Assembly: GCF_025961575.1 (NCBI RefSeq)
Contig: NZ_JAOQNX010000002.1
Location: forward strand, 124,001-188,000
Length of the DNA stretch: 64,000 nt
Reading direction: 5' to 3'
Source of the DNA: Rhodoblastus acidophilus
GTDB lineage: Bacteria; Pseudomonadota; Alphaproteobacteria; Rhizobiales; Beijerinckiaceae
The translations under genes and the position numbers were made by a program. Shown in pieces: positions 1 through 7,652 of this stretch. Numbering within the stretch: the stretch's first letter is position 1; the number at the start of each line of letters is the position of its first letter. The notes below the pieces were generated by a model. That model did not search any database and was not told the origin of the DNA. It saw only the letters and a list, made by a program, of their open reading frames with translations.

Positions 1-1223
1 CCGTGATACCGGCCATCGCCGCCGCAAAGCGGACAATTCACGTCTTCGTAAGCGGTTGCATCGAACAATTGCGCGAAGCGTCCTTCCATCTGGCCCTGCC
101 CCCCGCACTCGGGGCAATCGCGTCCTTTGAACTTGCCGGAACCGCCGCAAAGAGGGCATCTTACGTCTTCGTAGTCACGCGGATCGATCTCCTCGAAATA
201 ATAGCGCCGTATCGTTTTCTCGCCACCGCAGACAGGACAAAAATCTCCCTTTCGGGTGCCATTGCCATGGCAGACCGGGCAAGTGACGGGCTCGAAGTCG
301 CGAGTATTGACCCGGCATGCGACGCTTTCGGGAACCTCTCTGTCGCCATCACATACCGGACATTCGCTGCCCTCATAGTAACCTTTGCCTTCGCACAGAG
401 GGCAGCGCACGTAACCTAGGGCGGCGGCGTAGCGTGCGCGGATGCCTGCCGCCGTTTTCAGCCTGGTTGGGAGCCTTGAAATGCTTTCGTTTCCGAGCGC
501 GGCGACATCTTTTTGAACTGATACGAAAGCCAGGATGTGCGGATCGGCAGATGGCGGAGGACCAAGCTTAGGCAGCGCTGCAAGGGTCTTCTCCGCCAAG
601 TCCTCAACAGCCTTGACCTGAGAAGGAGTTGTCGCCGCCGCGAGCTGCTTCTCAAGGCTGTCACAGTTTTCCAAGAGGAGGAACGCCCTGCGGCAAGCCT
701 CAGCCTGCTTAGTCCAGAGCACTCGATTGAAGCGTTGCAGAGCGAGCTTGAAACCGTGGATGAAACCCTCGTCTTCTTTTCGCGGCCCATACACCCCCTT
801 GAGCAGCCCCTTATCAAAGCAGGTGTGGTGGTTTGCGCAGAGCCAAATCAGGTTGTGGGGGTGGTTATTGTTACTCTTGGCCACAGGGTCGATATGAGCG
901 GCTTCACAACTGTCCTTGTGGGAATGACAAATGGCACAGGAACCGCCGGCCTCGTCGATGATCTCGTCTTTAATGCCTTTTGGAACGGGCGGGCGCGCGT
1001 CGCCTTTCCGCGGCCACGGAGCTCGCAGCCAAGCGTCAAAGTCGCGGATTTCCTTATCTTCGAAGAAAAGCTCCTCACCTACCTTATCAGCGACCTTCAG
1101 CTTCCGCTTTTCTCCAGACTTGGGGGCGTACGATGTCAACCACTCCAAGAGCTTCGGCGAAAGCCCAACAGCGGCGGCAGCTTGATACTGGTTGAGCAGT
1201 TCACTTTTTTTGGCGTGCGACAT
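1..1223 (-). CDS. HNH endonuclease with DnaJ-like CxxCxG zinc repeats (3' end beyond window)
   Basis: This frame is open from an ATG at 1223 to the left edge, so the C-terminus is missing. About 407 codons are visible. Near residues 105-150 lies an HNH/McrA-type core: CAIC, then AAHIDP, then NLIWLCANHH, giving the Cys pairs and His residues of a zinc-bound beta-beta-alpha nuclease. The C-terminal half (from about residue 268) repeats DnaJ-type zinc knuckles: CPLCEGKG, CPVCDGD, CPVCHGNG, CPVCGGE, CPLCGGSG, CPECGGQG and CPLCGGDG. HNH proteins usually cut or nick DNA; the zinc repeats could bind nucleic acid or protein. An in-frame ATG at 1283 is an alternative start and neither has a strong ribosome site. 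The reading is mine from codon-by-codon translation. A role in defence or a mobile element is inferred only from the neighbourhood. Confidence 0.8.
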   Translation of the reverse strand, partial: MSHAKKSELLNQYQAAAAVGLSPKLLEWLTSYAPKSGEKRKLKVADKVGEELFFEDKEIRDFDAWLRAPWPRKGDARPPVPKGIKDEIIDEAGGSCAICHSHKDSCEAAHIDPVAKSNNNHPHNLIWLCANHHTCFDKGLLKGVYGPRKEDEGFIHGFKLALQRFNRVLWTKQAEACRRAFLLLENCDSLEKQLAAATTPSQVKAVEDLAEKTLAALPKLGPPPSADPHILAFVSVQKDVAALGNESISRLPTRLKTAAGIRARYAAALGYVRCPLCEGKGYYEGSECPVCDGDREVPESVACRVNTRDFEPVTCPVCHGNGTRKGDFCPVCGGEKTIRRYYFEEIDPRDYEDVRCPLCGGSGKFKGRDCPECGGQGQMEGRFAQLFDATAYEDVNCPLCGGDGRYH

Positions 1224-1441
1224 GAGAGGCTTCAACGCTACCGAATCTCGGGTTAATATAGCTGGATCGGCGGCGGGATCCATCTCGACAGTAAAAAGCT
1301 AGAGTCAGTCATCGTTAATTTCGATTTGTCACACTCCGCGCTCCGCTGACCGTGTAGGTTCTCGCTCCGACAACGTCTTGGAGATCAGGGGATCACTGGA
1401 AGCGCCCGATCGCGAGCAAGCCGACCGGGCTAAAGCCAGCG

Positions 1442-2491
1442 TTAGTGCCGCTCCTCGCAGGCTTGGTCCGGAGCTACCTCATAATCCAACTCGGTCTTCG
1501 TACCCGGCTGAATCATTTGTACGTACCGCAATGATGGAATGTATTTAAAGCGTTGTCCATTTGGCTGAGGAGGGGCAACACCCCGAGCCTCAAGTGTTAT
1601 TGTGAATTTGAGATCTGGCTTGTCCATTGGTAACGTGTAATATTCACGAATAAAGCTCCCTTCAGGGGAGTTCCAAATCAACATCAATGGATCAATGGTG
1701 TCACAGGGTAATTCTGCCTGTGGGCTTGGGACGTTCATGCTTGTTACAGGACCATCTTGATGTTCAATGGCGCCCCCCGAAGAGTTTTCTTGAGCGGGCG
1801 GCGTACCGTTCAACGCCGGCTTTATCCCTGCTTCACAAATTAGGTCATGCAACCGCCTTGCGGCGGAAACCTTTCTTGCCAGAAACGGGATTGAACACCT
1901 AACAACCGCTTCGTACGAACCTGCGGCTTTTTCGATTTCCTGATATTTTTTCCATTTTTCGCCGTTTTCGTTCCAATGGTAGAGCATTCCATAGAGGAAT
2001 AGATCGTCGTACAGCTCCTCGGTCAGCCACATGTTGCCACCGAAAATAACTTGCCAGCGGTTAATCGTCAGTTCTTGATCACTAACCTGCTTCCAAGCGA
2101 CCAGAGATGTTACCTCCTTCTTTATATCCGTCGCATCGAAATGTGCTACAATGCGCCGCAATTCCTGCTTCAGCGTATCGGTATGGAGAATTTTTTCAGC
2201 AATAGGCACAATCTTTTTCACGAAAGATGCGGCATCCCTGTCATAAAGCAGAGGTCTAATTCTAACACACAGCGACTCAAAATCTTCTATTCGAAAAACC
2301 GGGTGGGAAAACCAAGTTCTTCTCTGAACTCCGGCAGCAGTGCGCACATGCTCTACGATAAGAGTGTACCGCATTTGCGGGATGATTTTGTAGAACGAAG
2401 AATCAGAAATCCTCTCGACCACAGAAAGAAAAGCCGACAGGCGTTCCATTTCTGTTGCGGTCAGTGCTGCCAAGCCACCTGCGCCAGCCAA
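1442..2491 (-). CDS. Hypothetical protein, low-GC accessory gene
   Basis: A 349-aa soluble protein that I do not recognise. It has no signal peptide or membrane segment. The N-terminal 200 residues look helical and contain many aromatic residues (EELYDDLFLYGMLYHW). Residues 220-265 are a Pro/Ser-rich linker and the last 80 residues look beta-rich. The start is a TTG at 2491 with a very good GGGAGG six bases upstream; the next in-frame ATG lies about 14 codons in. It lies 218 bp upstream of, and in the same orientation as, the HNH gene, so both may be co-transcribed. Its base composition is visibly more AT-rich than the chromosome to the right, which suggests transfer. The function is unknown. 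Confidence 0.65.
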   Translation of the reverse strand: MAGAGGLAALTATEMERLSAFLSVVERISDSSFYKIIPQMRYTLIVEHVRTAAGVQRRTWFSHPVFRIEDFESLCVRIRPLLYDRDAASFVKKIVPIAEKILHTDTLKQELRRIVAHFDATDIKKEVTSLVAWKQVSDQELTINRWQVIFGGNMWLTEELYDDLFLYGMLYHWNENGEKWKKYQEIEKAAGSYEAVVRCSIPFLARKVSAARRLHDLICEAGIKPALNGTPPAQENSSGGAIEHQDGPVTSMNVPSPQAELPCDTIDPLMLIWNSPEGSFIREYYTLPMDKPDLKFTITLEARGVAPPQPNGQRFKYIPSLRYVQMIQPGTKTELDYEVAPDQACEERH

Positions 2492-2837
2492 AAAAACCTC
2501 CCATCATCGAAACACCAAACAGATTCAGTGAGTCGTGCGGTTGATGTCAACGGGAGGGATGGAGACCGAAGCCTCCAAACCGTAGAACCTCCACCGTGGT
2601 CAAAACCGCCAAGCAAACCTGTTCGCCAGCGCGGCAGCCGTGGACCTTGATCCCGTTGTAATGGCGCAAGCACACTGGCGGGCAGGTCCAATCCGCCCGA
2701 GCCCTTCTTCTGGGTGCGGCAACCGCACAAGCCCAAGGTGGCACCGGGCAGGATTTCACCCACCAGAGCGCCTGATGCTCCCCATGCTCTCCCACGCCCT
2801 CGGAGACTTTGCGCGGACTCTGTTTCGCCGCCGAGAA
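2492..2837. other. Gene-poor stretch left of the repeat cluster
   Basis: Open frames on the minus strand here (for example 2547-2795) have Pro/Arg/Cys-rich translations with no recognisable domain, and I do not accept them as genes. The stretch may be decayed mobile DNA, since it ends at the first copy of the 23-bp repeat. Confidence 0.4.
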
Positions 2838-2997
2838 GTTCTCGATTAGCTTGACTCGTCAGCCCGCCGCCGCGCGATTTGATCAAAGCTGATCGAGAAA
2901 ACGACGTTGTCGCAATGCCTTGAGAGGAGTCAACGCAATCGAGAACTTGGACGAGTCATTCTAATCGAGAACGGAGGAGTCAAACGGAATTGAGAAC
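2838..2997. repeat. Repeat cluster 1 of a 23-bp motif (one inverted, three direct copies)
   Basis: The consensus is GACGAGTCA, about four variable bases, then AATCGAGAAC. Copies lie at 2838-2860 (inverted), 2924-2946, 2950-2972 and 2974-2997 (direct, 24-26 bp apart). The same layout recurs at 6708-6866. Closely spaced copies of a 20-odd-bp site are typical of transposase-binding ends (Tn7, Tn5053, IS21 and Mu types) and also of replication iterons. No transposase or Rep gene is visible, so the assignment is open. Confidence 0.8.
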
Positions 2998-3160
2998 CCA
3001 AGGCTGTCGCGAAGGTGCCGGTGAAAGCAGCGTTCGCTTGCCGGGACATGAACGAAAGACGCTTGGCATCTTCGTTGACTACGCAGTCAGCAATCACGTT
3101 CCCGACGCTGCGCGACACCGGCGCGGAACACCGCCCGCCCCAAGCACATGGAAAATGGCT
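2998..3160. other. Intergenic, nothing recognised
   Basis: Between repeat cluster 1 and the end of the beta-flower gene I see no credible coding frame, RNA or hairpin. Confidence 0.4.
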
Positions 3161-3436
3161 TTAGTCGGGGATGTCGGGTTCGTCGCCCCAAACTGCCGAT
3201 GACACACTGCTTGCTGCCGCTGACCCACAACGGCTCGACGACGCAAACGATGAGCCAATGCCCGCGCTTTCGGTGGAGCGGTAAACGAGCCGGTTGCCGA
3301 CGATGCTGCCAACGTAGCGACCATTTTGACCATAGACTTTGCTGCCACTGATCCGACCGACGACAGCGCCAGACCGACTGTAAATTGTGTTGCCGGATTG
3401 TTGCAGCGGTCGCCCATTCTTGGTGTAGAGCGTCAT
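3161..3436 (-). CDS. 4-fold beta-flower domain protein
   Basis: A 91-aa protein. The first 55 residues consist of short Gly-turn beta repeats (SRSGAVVGRISGSKVYGQ, then NGRYVGSIVGNRLVYRS), the pattern of the small 4-fold beta-flower domain found in many accessory bacterial proteins. The Ser/Ala-rich tail of about 36 residues looks disordered. The start at 3436 has GGGATTCCTC-type sequence upstream, and a plausible AGAGGGA lies about 9 bases before the ATG. It lies 24 bp downstream of the short Argonaute gene in the same direction and may belong to that transcript. The family has no well-established biochemical role. The domain call is from pattern memory. Confidence 0.6.
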   Translation of the reverse strand: MTLYTKNGRPLQQSGNTIYSRSGAVVGRISGSKVYGQNGRYVGSIVGNRLVYRSTESAGIGSSFASSSRCGSAAASSVSSAVWGDEPDIPD

Positions 3437-3460
3437 GAGGAATCCCTCTCTATATCATCG

Positions 3461-4906
3461 TCAAATGTACTGCCGATAGGAAATCGCTTCCGCCGTTCCC
3501 GATGAGACGTATCGCAGAACCTTCGATACTTCGCGGGCGGCGCGCAGGGTGATTGGCAATGACCCGTCGAACTGAGTCGTGTTCCAGTTCATCTTCGTCA
3601 ACGCCAGCGTCTCAGCGGCAATGTCGCCAATCGACGAGTCGCGAGTGAAAGGGCGAAGTTCAAGCGGGCGCGGAATATAAAGCCCCGGGTATGTGCGATA
3701 ATATGCAACGCTCCCGCGCGTGTAGAGAACCGCTCCACGGTCAAGTTCGAGCAACGATCCGCGGAAAGGGGGATAGCCGCCGTCGCGGAACATCCGGAAT
3801 GGCGTGTTCTCATAAACCCACACGAAATCCGAATTTGGGACGCCGGCCTCGTTCAGAGCCTCGTCGAAACCCTCGACCTCCTCGTCGCGAAACCGGGAAG
3901 TCTTGTAGACAATGACCCGCGCTGGAAAGTGCTGATGATGGCTGCGGTAAGCCATGAGCGCCCGCCGCATCAGTTCGTAGGCATCGATGCGCGCGAGATA
4001 GGGATTGCGGTCGCTCTTTCCGGTCCGGGCGCGTCCGCCTCGAAGGATGAGACCCTGACCACGCTCATCAAACATTTGCGCGGTGCTGGTCTCAAGGTTT
4101 TTGTTGAGGGGATCCCTGTAAAAGCTGATCCCGATAAACGAGGTGGCCAGCGCTGACGGGTCTCGCGGCAGCCGCCATGGCACGTAGCCTGCCTTGTAGT
4201 AGAGCGCGTTGAAGAAGTTCCAAGCGCGCGTCGCCGGGTCCTGAACCTTCCGGCCCGACAGTTTCGAAAGCTTCTTGGCGACTTTGGCGCTATCGTCCCA
4301 AGTGGTCGGCCAAATCAGCTGAATTGGCAGCTTCAGGTGGATGGTCCGCGCCTTGAGAAGGTCGCGGAAGTTGAGGACGTCGTAGGGGTCGTCTTCGTCT
4401 TCATCCTCGTCTTCGGTAGAGCGTCCGTTGACGACTCGCTCGATCAGTTGGACCGGCAGGGTGCAGACGATCAGTTGGGGTGGCGCTGGCGCTTCGGCGA
4501 TGTCCTGCGCAAGCGACGCGTACAAATCGACGGCTGCCTCGACGGCGGCGTTTGTGTTTGCGGCGCTGGTAATTTTGCCGAGGTCAGACCTCGGAATGGA
4601 TTTCACTGCCATCGGGTCGATCTCGAAGGCGCAGCGGAACGGGTTCTCGTTGCCGAGTCCAGGAAAGGGCAGGAACAAGTTCGGCTGGCGAGATGCCTTC
4701 GCATCAATGCCGACGCGACATTTATCGACCCACTGCTGAAAGGCGTCGTTGGTCTCACCTGTGCCAATGACGCCGAGCCTGACTTTCGAAGCCCTCTCCG
4801 GCTCCAATGGGCCATGGCGCATTAGGCCGAGGCGAATGTCGATCTCTCGTCCGCCGTTGCCGAATTCGAGTGGCGGCTCCGAAAGGAGCGTGAGAACTCT
4901 CTTCAC
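3461..4906 (-). CDS. Short prokaryotic Argonaute (MID-PIWI), SPARDA-type
   Basis: A 481-aa short pAgo. The open frame extends further upstream, but I place the start at GTG 4906 because it overlaps the preceding gene's stop (GTGA) and has GAGGAG eight bases before it. The C-terminal half shows PIWI features: FIGISFYRD where the first catalytic Asp would sit, RVIVYKTSRF, and the end motif LTKMNWNTTQFDGSLPIT, which is very typical of short pAgos. The catalytic DEDX tetrad appears degenerate (GIS instead of GID), as expected for short pAgos that bind guide and target without cutting. In known systems the short pAgo pairs with an APAZ effector and triggers it on recognising invader nucleic acid. 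The gene is translationally coupled to the DREN-APAZ gene. An acidic run (EDEDEDEDD) near residues 192-200 is unusual. Confidence 0.9.
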   Translation of the reverse strand: MKRVLTLLSEPPLEFGNGGREIDIRLGLMRHGPLEPERASKVRLGVIGTGETNDAFQQWVDKCRVGIDAKASRQPNLFLPFPGLGNENPFRCAFEIDPMAVKSIPRSDLGKITSAANTNAAVEAAVDLYASLAQDIAEAPAPPQLIVCTLPVQLIERVVNGRSTEDEDEDEDDPYDVLNFRDLLKARTIHLKLPIQLIWPTTWDDSAKVAKKLSKLSGRKVQDPATRAWNFFNALYYKAGYVPWRLPRDPSALATSFIGISFYRDPLNKNLETSTAQMFDERGQGLILRGGRARTGKSDRNPYLARIDAYELMRRALMAYRSHHQHFPARVIVYKTSRFRDEEVEGFDEALNEAGVPNSDFVWVYENTPFRMFRDGGYPPFRGSLLELDRGAVLYTRGSVAYYRTYPGLYIPRPLELRPFTRDSSIGDIAAETLALTKMNWNTTQFDGSLPITLRAAREVSKVLRYVSSGTAEAISYRQYI

Positions 4907-6231
4907 AGCGGCAACTCCTCTTCCGCGGATTGCGGCGTCTCGTCGCGCTGCATCCAGAGGTCGTCCTTGAGGGAGACAGGCGAAACAAGCGCCTCCAACG
5001 CCTCGAACCGCAATATCGGAACCCTCGCCGGCGCTGCGGTTTGCAGAAGATCCATCTGCGGCTCCTCGCCGAGACTGGTGAGCAGCCGCTGCCACATCAC
5101 GAATTGTCCCCGAACCGTGGCGTTGGTTTCCAAGCGTTTGAGCTTGGATATGCGCTCCCCGGCGAACCCGTCCGGTCGAAAGCCGTCGCGTGTGAACACA
5201 TAGGCGGGTTCGATGGCGATCAACCATTCGTCGTCATTGCGCCAGAACCGATGTCGAAAACCGCTATGGCGCACGTATGCAATGTCGCCATTGGCTTTCC
5301 TCTTCGACTGAACGACTGCCCTCTTTGTTTCCTTCTTTGTCGAGAAGTAGGAGAAGTGCCGGTCTAAGCGCCCGGGTTCTGGCGGAAAGTAGAGAGCCTG
5401 CGCCGCCCTGCTCCAGTGCAGCGTATCGTCAAGCTGGCGGCTCAGCGTCCGGTTCAACAGCTCGATGAACTGATATTCGTCGTCCTGATCGTCAGTAAGC
5501 GCAAACTCAGCGGTGTCGAAGTCCTCAATTGATCCCGCGTCAACGACATGTCGCAGTGGAGAGGAATCGATATTGAGAAAGGTGATCAGCCGCCCATTGC
5601 GCGCCACCCATTCCGCTGGCGGAAAGTCGCAAATTTCCAAAAGCGCTTTGCGAACGGCGCGTCCATGAACGTGCTGGGTTTCCGCGATGTATATTTTCCG
5701 CGGGAGGACCACGCGCAGGGCGTTGAAGAGGACCGGCTCTTCGATCTGAGCTGGCGGAATCCAAATTCCGGGTCTCGTTTCATCGACCGCTATCTGCGCC
5801 AGTTTGTCCGCAGCCGGGGGCGACAGATCGTCATCCACTTTGTTGAAGCGAAGCCGCCGGTCAGTGGCGGAGATTTCTCTCGGTATCTGTTTCCAGAAGA
5901 CGGTGCGGTCGCAAATGCGCACAAGGACGACGATGACGGGAACGTTGGCGTCCCGCCAATAATTGAAGTCCTCCTCGCGGCAAAGGTATTCGAATTCCGT
6001 GTCCGTCTCAGCGGTGTATCGTGCCGAATCCGTGGTCTTGATCTGGATGGCGATGATCTTCGCCATAGGCGTTCCCGTCGCCGCGTTGCGGATTTCGGCG
6101 AAGGCGTCGATCCCGGCCTCCGTTCGACAATATTCGCCGAACAGATAACCCATCGCGTTGATGCGATCCTTGACGAGCGCGACCCCGTGCTCGCCCGTGA
6201 TCTGCGACTGAGTGATCGTCTTTCCGTTCAT
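4903..6231 (-). CDS. DUF4365 (DREN) nuclease-APAZ effector of the short-Argonaute system
   Basis: A 442-aa protein. Residues about 10-160 resemble DUF4365, a PD-(D/E)XK-like nuclease: GEHGVALVKDRI, then AGIDAFAEI with the metal-binding Asp, then IAIQIKT as the QxK motif. The remaining residues fit the APAZ region, which mimics the N and L1/L2 parts of long Argonautes and docks onto the short pAgo. Together with the next gene this is the SPARDA layout (short pAgo, DNase-associated), in which target recognition unleashes unspecific DNA/RNA degradation and stops the infected cell. The start is ATG 6231, 26 bp after the small upstream ORF. The stop overlaps the pAgo GTG by 4 bp. The domain calls rest on motif recognition; the system function is inferred from the family. 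Confidence 0.88.
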   Translation of the reverse strand: MNGKTITQSQITGEHGVALVKDRINAMGYLFGEYCRTEAGIDAFAEIRNAATGTPMAKIIAIQIKTTDSARYTAETDTEFEYLCREEDFNYWRDANVPVIVVLVRICDRTVFWKQIPREISATDRRLRFNKVDDDLSPPAADKLAQIAVDETRPGIWIPPAQIEEPVLFNALRVVLPRKIYIAETQHVHGRAVRKALLEICDFPPAEWVARNGRLITFLNIDSSPLRHVVDAGSIEDFDTAEFALTDDQDDEYQFIELLNRTLSRQLDDTLHWSRAAQALYFPPEPGRLDRHFSYFSTKKETKRAVVQSKRKANGDIAYVRHSGFRHRFWRNDDEWLIAIEPAYVFTRDGFRPDGFAGERISKLKRLETNATVRGQFVMWQRLLTSLGEEPQMDLLQTAAPARVPILRFEALEALVSPVSLKDDLWMQRDETPQSAEEELPL

Positions 6232-6257
6232 CGCAACGCCTTCGCTTAGAGGACGCT

Positions 6258-6461
6258 TCAGGGCTTCCGCTTCAGGAGTTCGCTGAGCGAGTCGGCGCCC
6301 TCCTGCTCAAGCAACGTCCCCAAGTGCATGTCGGACCTGCGACCCTTGGCGAAGTCTTCGCCGTATTCCTCGCGGAGGGTTCCGACCTTCGTGTTGCTGT
6401 TCTTGCGGCGAATTTCGCCGTCCAGATTCCGATGGCGACCATCGAGTCCAGGCTGTTTCAT
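6258..6461 (-). CDS. Small conserved-looking protein heading the SPARDA operon
   Basis: A 67-aa hydrophilic protein with a recognisable pattern, DGEIRRKNSNTKVGTLREEY followed by GEDFAKGRRSD and SLSELLKR. I have seen such small proteins (NTxVxTLR...Y...FA.G) next to accessory genes, but none with a proven function. The ATG at 6461 has AGGA about eight bases upstream. It ends 26 bp before the DREN-APAZ start and shares its strand, so it is probably the first gene of the operon and a candidate regulator or antitoxin-like partner. A mini-ORF MCAPPTTYSA with GGAGG in front of it precedes the gene (6472-6504 region) and might be a leader peptide. Confidence 0.65.
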   Translation of the reverse strand: MKQPGLDGRHRNLDGEIRRKNSNTKVGTLREEYGEDFAKGRRSDMHLGTLLEQEGADSLSELLKRKP

Positions 6462-6707
6462 GACAATTCCTATGCGCTATATGTTGTGGGTGGAGCGCAC
6501 ATAATGCCTCCATTTTGTATAGATAGGACGGAAATCGGATACCGCAACGCTTGAACTTGCCAAGTGTAATCGATTTCCGCACGGAAATGATTCACTTTCT
6601 GTTCCCGTTTTGGTGTTTCCACAGGAAAGAGCGACGCCTGGGTAGTATTCTCAAGCGGAAACGAAGGGCGAGCCATACCCGACGCGCCGGGCCGTCGCGC
6701 CTCAAGA
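6462..6707. promoter_or_regulatory. Upstream region of the SPARDA operon
   Basis: It contains the mini-ORF noted with the small protein and an AT-rich stretch (TATCTATACAAAATGGAGG on the minus strand) that may hold the operon promoter. No clear -35/-10 pair can be fixed, and no gene is accepted here. Confidence 0.3.
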
Positions 6708-6866
6708 ATTCTCAATAAGTTTGACTCGTCTGAGTTCTCGGCCTCGATTTCAAGGCAAACGGGGCCGAAAAACGTCGCCAAGGCAATACTTTATGAGGAG
6801 TCAATCTTATTGAGAATCTGGACGAGTCAAAATTATCGAGAACGACGAGTCATTGTAATTGAGAAT
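6708..6866. repeat. Repeat cluster 2 of the 23-bp motif (one inverted, three direct copies)
   Basis: Copies are at 6708-6730 (inverted), 6795-6817, 6821-6843 and 6844-6866; the last two abut exactly. The spacing between the inverted and first direct copy (87 bp) equals that of cluster 1 (86 bp), so the whole module, not just the 23-mer, is repeated on both sides of the SPARDA operon. Confidence 0.8.
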
Positions 6867-7045
6867 TTCTCCGTTTTTGACGGGTCGATCAGGGCCGCCG
6901 CGTTCACACGGGCACATGATGGTCCGTTGTGGGGAGCGCAAGATGGATGAACTTCTCGTCACCGCGGGTGCGGGCATCAGATTTTCGATGATCTGACGGC
7001 AACGGCAGGGCAGTCTCGCCATGGCCCGGCTGCGGTGAAGCCAAT
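6867..7045. other. Intergenic between repeat clusters, nothing recognised
   Basis: No credible gene. A few short frames lack ribosome sites. Confidence 0.4.
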
Positions 7046-7271
7046 TTTCTCGATTAGATCGACTCTTCGGAGGAGCCAGTCACGAATGGCAACGACATGG
7101 AGGTGTACAGGGCAAAGAAACCGCCCCAGCGAATTCAATAGCTTAGATAGGGCGAGTCATCCCAATTGAGAAACCCCGCCTTTTGAGTCATTGTAATCGA
7201 GAACGGGGAGTCATTTATCGGCGAAAAAGCCAACTGATTCAAAGGCTGCGGGAGTCAGTTGGAGTGAGAAC
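7046..7271. repeat. Repeat cluster 3 of the 23-bp motif (degenerate)
   Basis: An inverted copy lies at 7046-7068 and direct copies at 7151-7173, 7182-7204, 7205-7227 (degenerate) and 7249-7271. The order (inverted copy, gap of about 80 bp, direct array) is as in clusters 1 and 2, but matches are weaker toward the right, as if this is an older end. Confidence 0.75.
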
Positions 7272-7328
7272 CGACATTTTTCGCCCGTCGCTCTCGCGTC
7301 ATGAGAGGCGCTCCAGAGGCCAAAGCGA

Positions 7329-7508
7329 ATGTCGAACGTCTTTAAATTCGATCCCAACGCCATTCGCGAACGCAAGCGTTTGAACGGGATGTCGGCCCAG
7401 GACGCTGAAAAGGCCAGGGCGCGCAAGGATGGTCGCCGCGCCTGGCTGCTGTTCGGCGGCGCCGTGATCGTCCTGACGATCCTCCAGGCCGTGTTTCATT
7501 TCGGCTGA
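7329..7508 (+). CDS. Small single-pass membrane protein
   Basis: A 59-aa protein. It has a hydrophilic, Arg/Lys-rich N-terminus (AIRERKRLNGMSAQDAEKAR) and one C-terminal hydrophobic helix (AWLLFGGAVIVLTILQAVF) that would be a tail anchor. It starts at ATG 7329 and ends at TGA 7508, inside the first unit of a 15-bp tandem repeat. It is the first plausible chromosomal gene after the repeat clusters. The function is unknown; the even codon use and clean transmembrane pattern support it as real. Confidence 0.55.
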   Translation: MSNVFKFDPNAIRERKRLNGMSAQDAEKARARKDGRRAWLLFGGAVIVLTILQAVFHFG

Positions 7509-7546
7509 CCAGATTGCGGCTGACTAGATTGCGGCTGACTAGATTG
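7502..7546. repeat. Tandem repeat, 3 x 15 bp
   Basis: Three consecutive copies of CGGCTGACTAGATTG (the first with one change) begin at the stop codon of the small membrane protein. Each copy carries an in-frame TGA and TAG, so slippage would not extend the protein. Confidence 0.9.
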
Positions 7547-7652
7547 CGCCCGCCCAAAATGAGCGCTCGCCCCCTTGTCTCGGGCGCAGGGGCCGGTCAA
7601 CACTGACAAATCCGCGTCGACGTTTTGCGACGCGCACCTGCCCTGGACGGCG

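Noticed and set aside
3-419. Plus-strand open frame of 138 codons at the left edge
   Set aside because: It is the mirror of the CxxCxG zinc repeats on the minus strand, whose frame is open through the region and contains clear motifs.
537-1256. Plus-strand 239-codon frame
   Set aside because: Mirror of the HNH-containing minus-strand gene in the same codon register; no domain in its translation.
2461-2886. Minus-strand 141-codon frame between the accessory genes
   Set aside because: Low-complexity Gly/Arg/Leu translation, overlaps the real gene start at 2491, no ribosome site.
6470-6781. Minus-strand 103-codon frame upstream of the SPARDA operon
   Set aside because: Runs through a repeat copy and the probable promoter region; only its last ten codons have a ribosome site.
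2838-7271. CRISPR array interpretation of the 23-bp repeats
   Set aside because: Spacers are only 0-8 bp, copies occur in both orientations, and no cas genes are visible.
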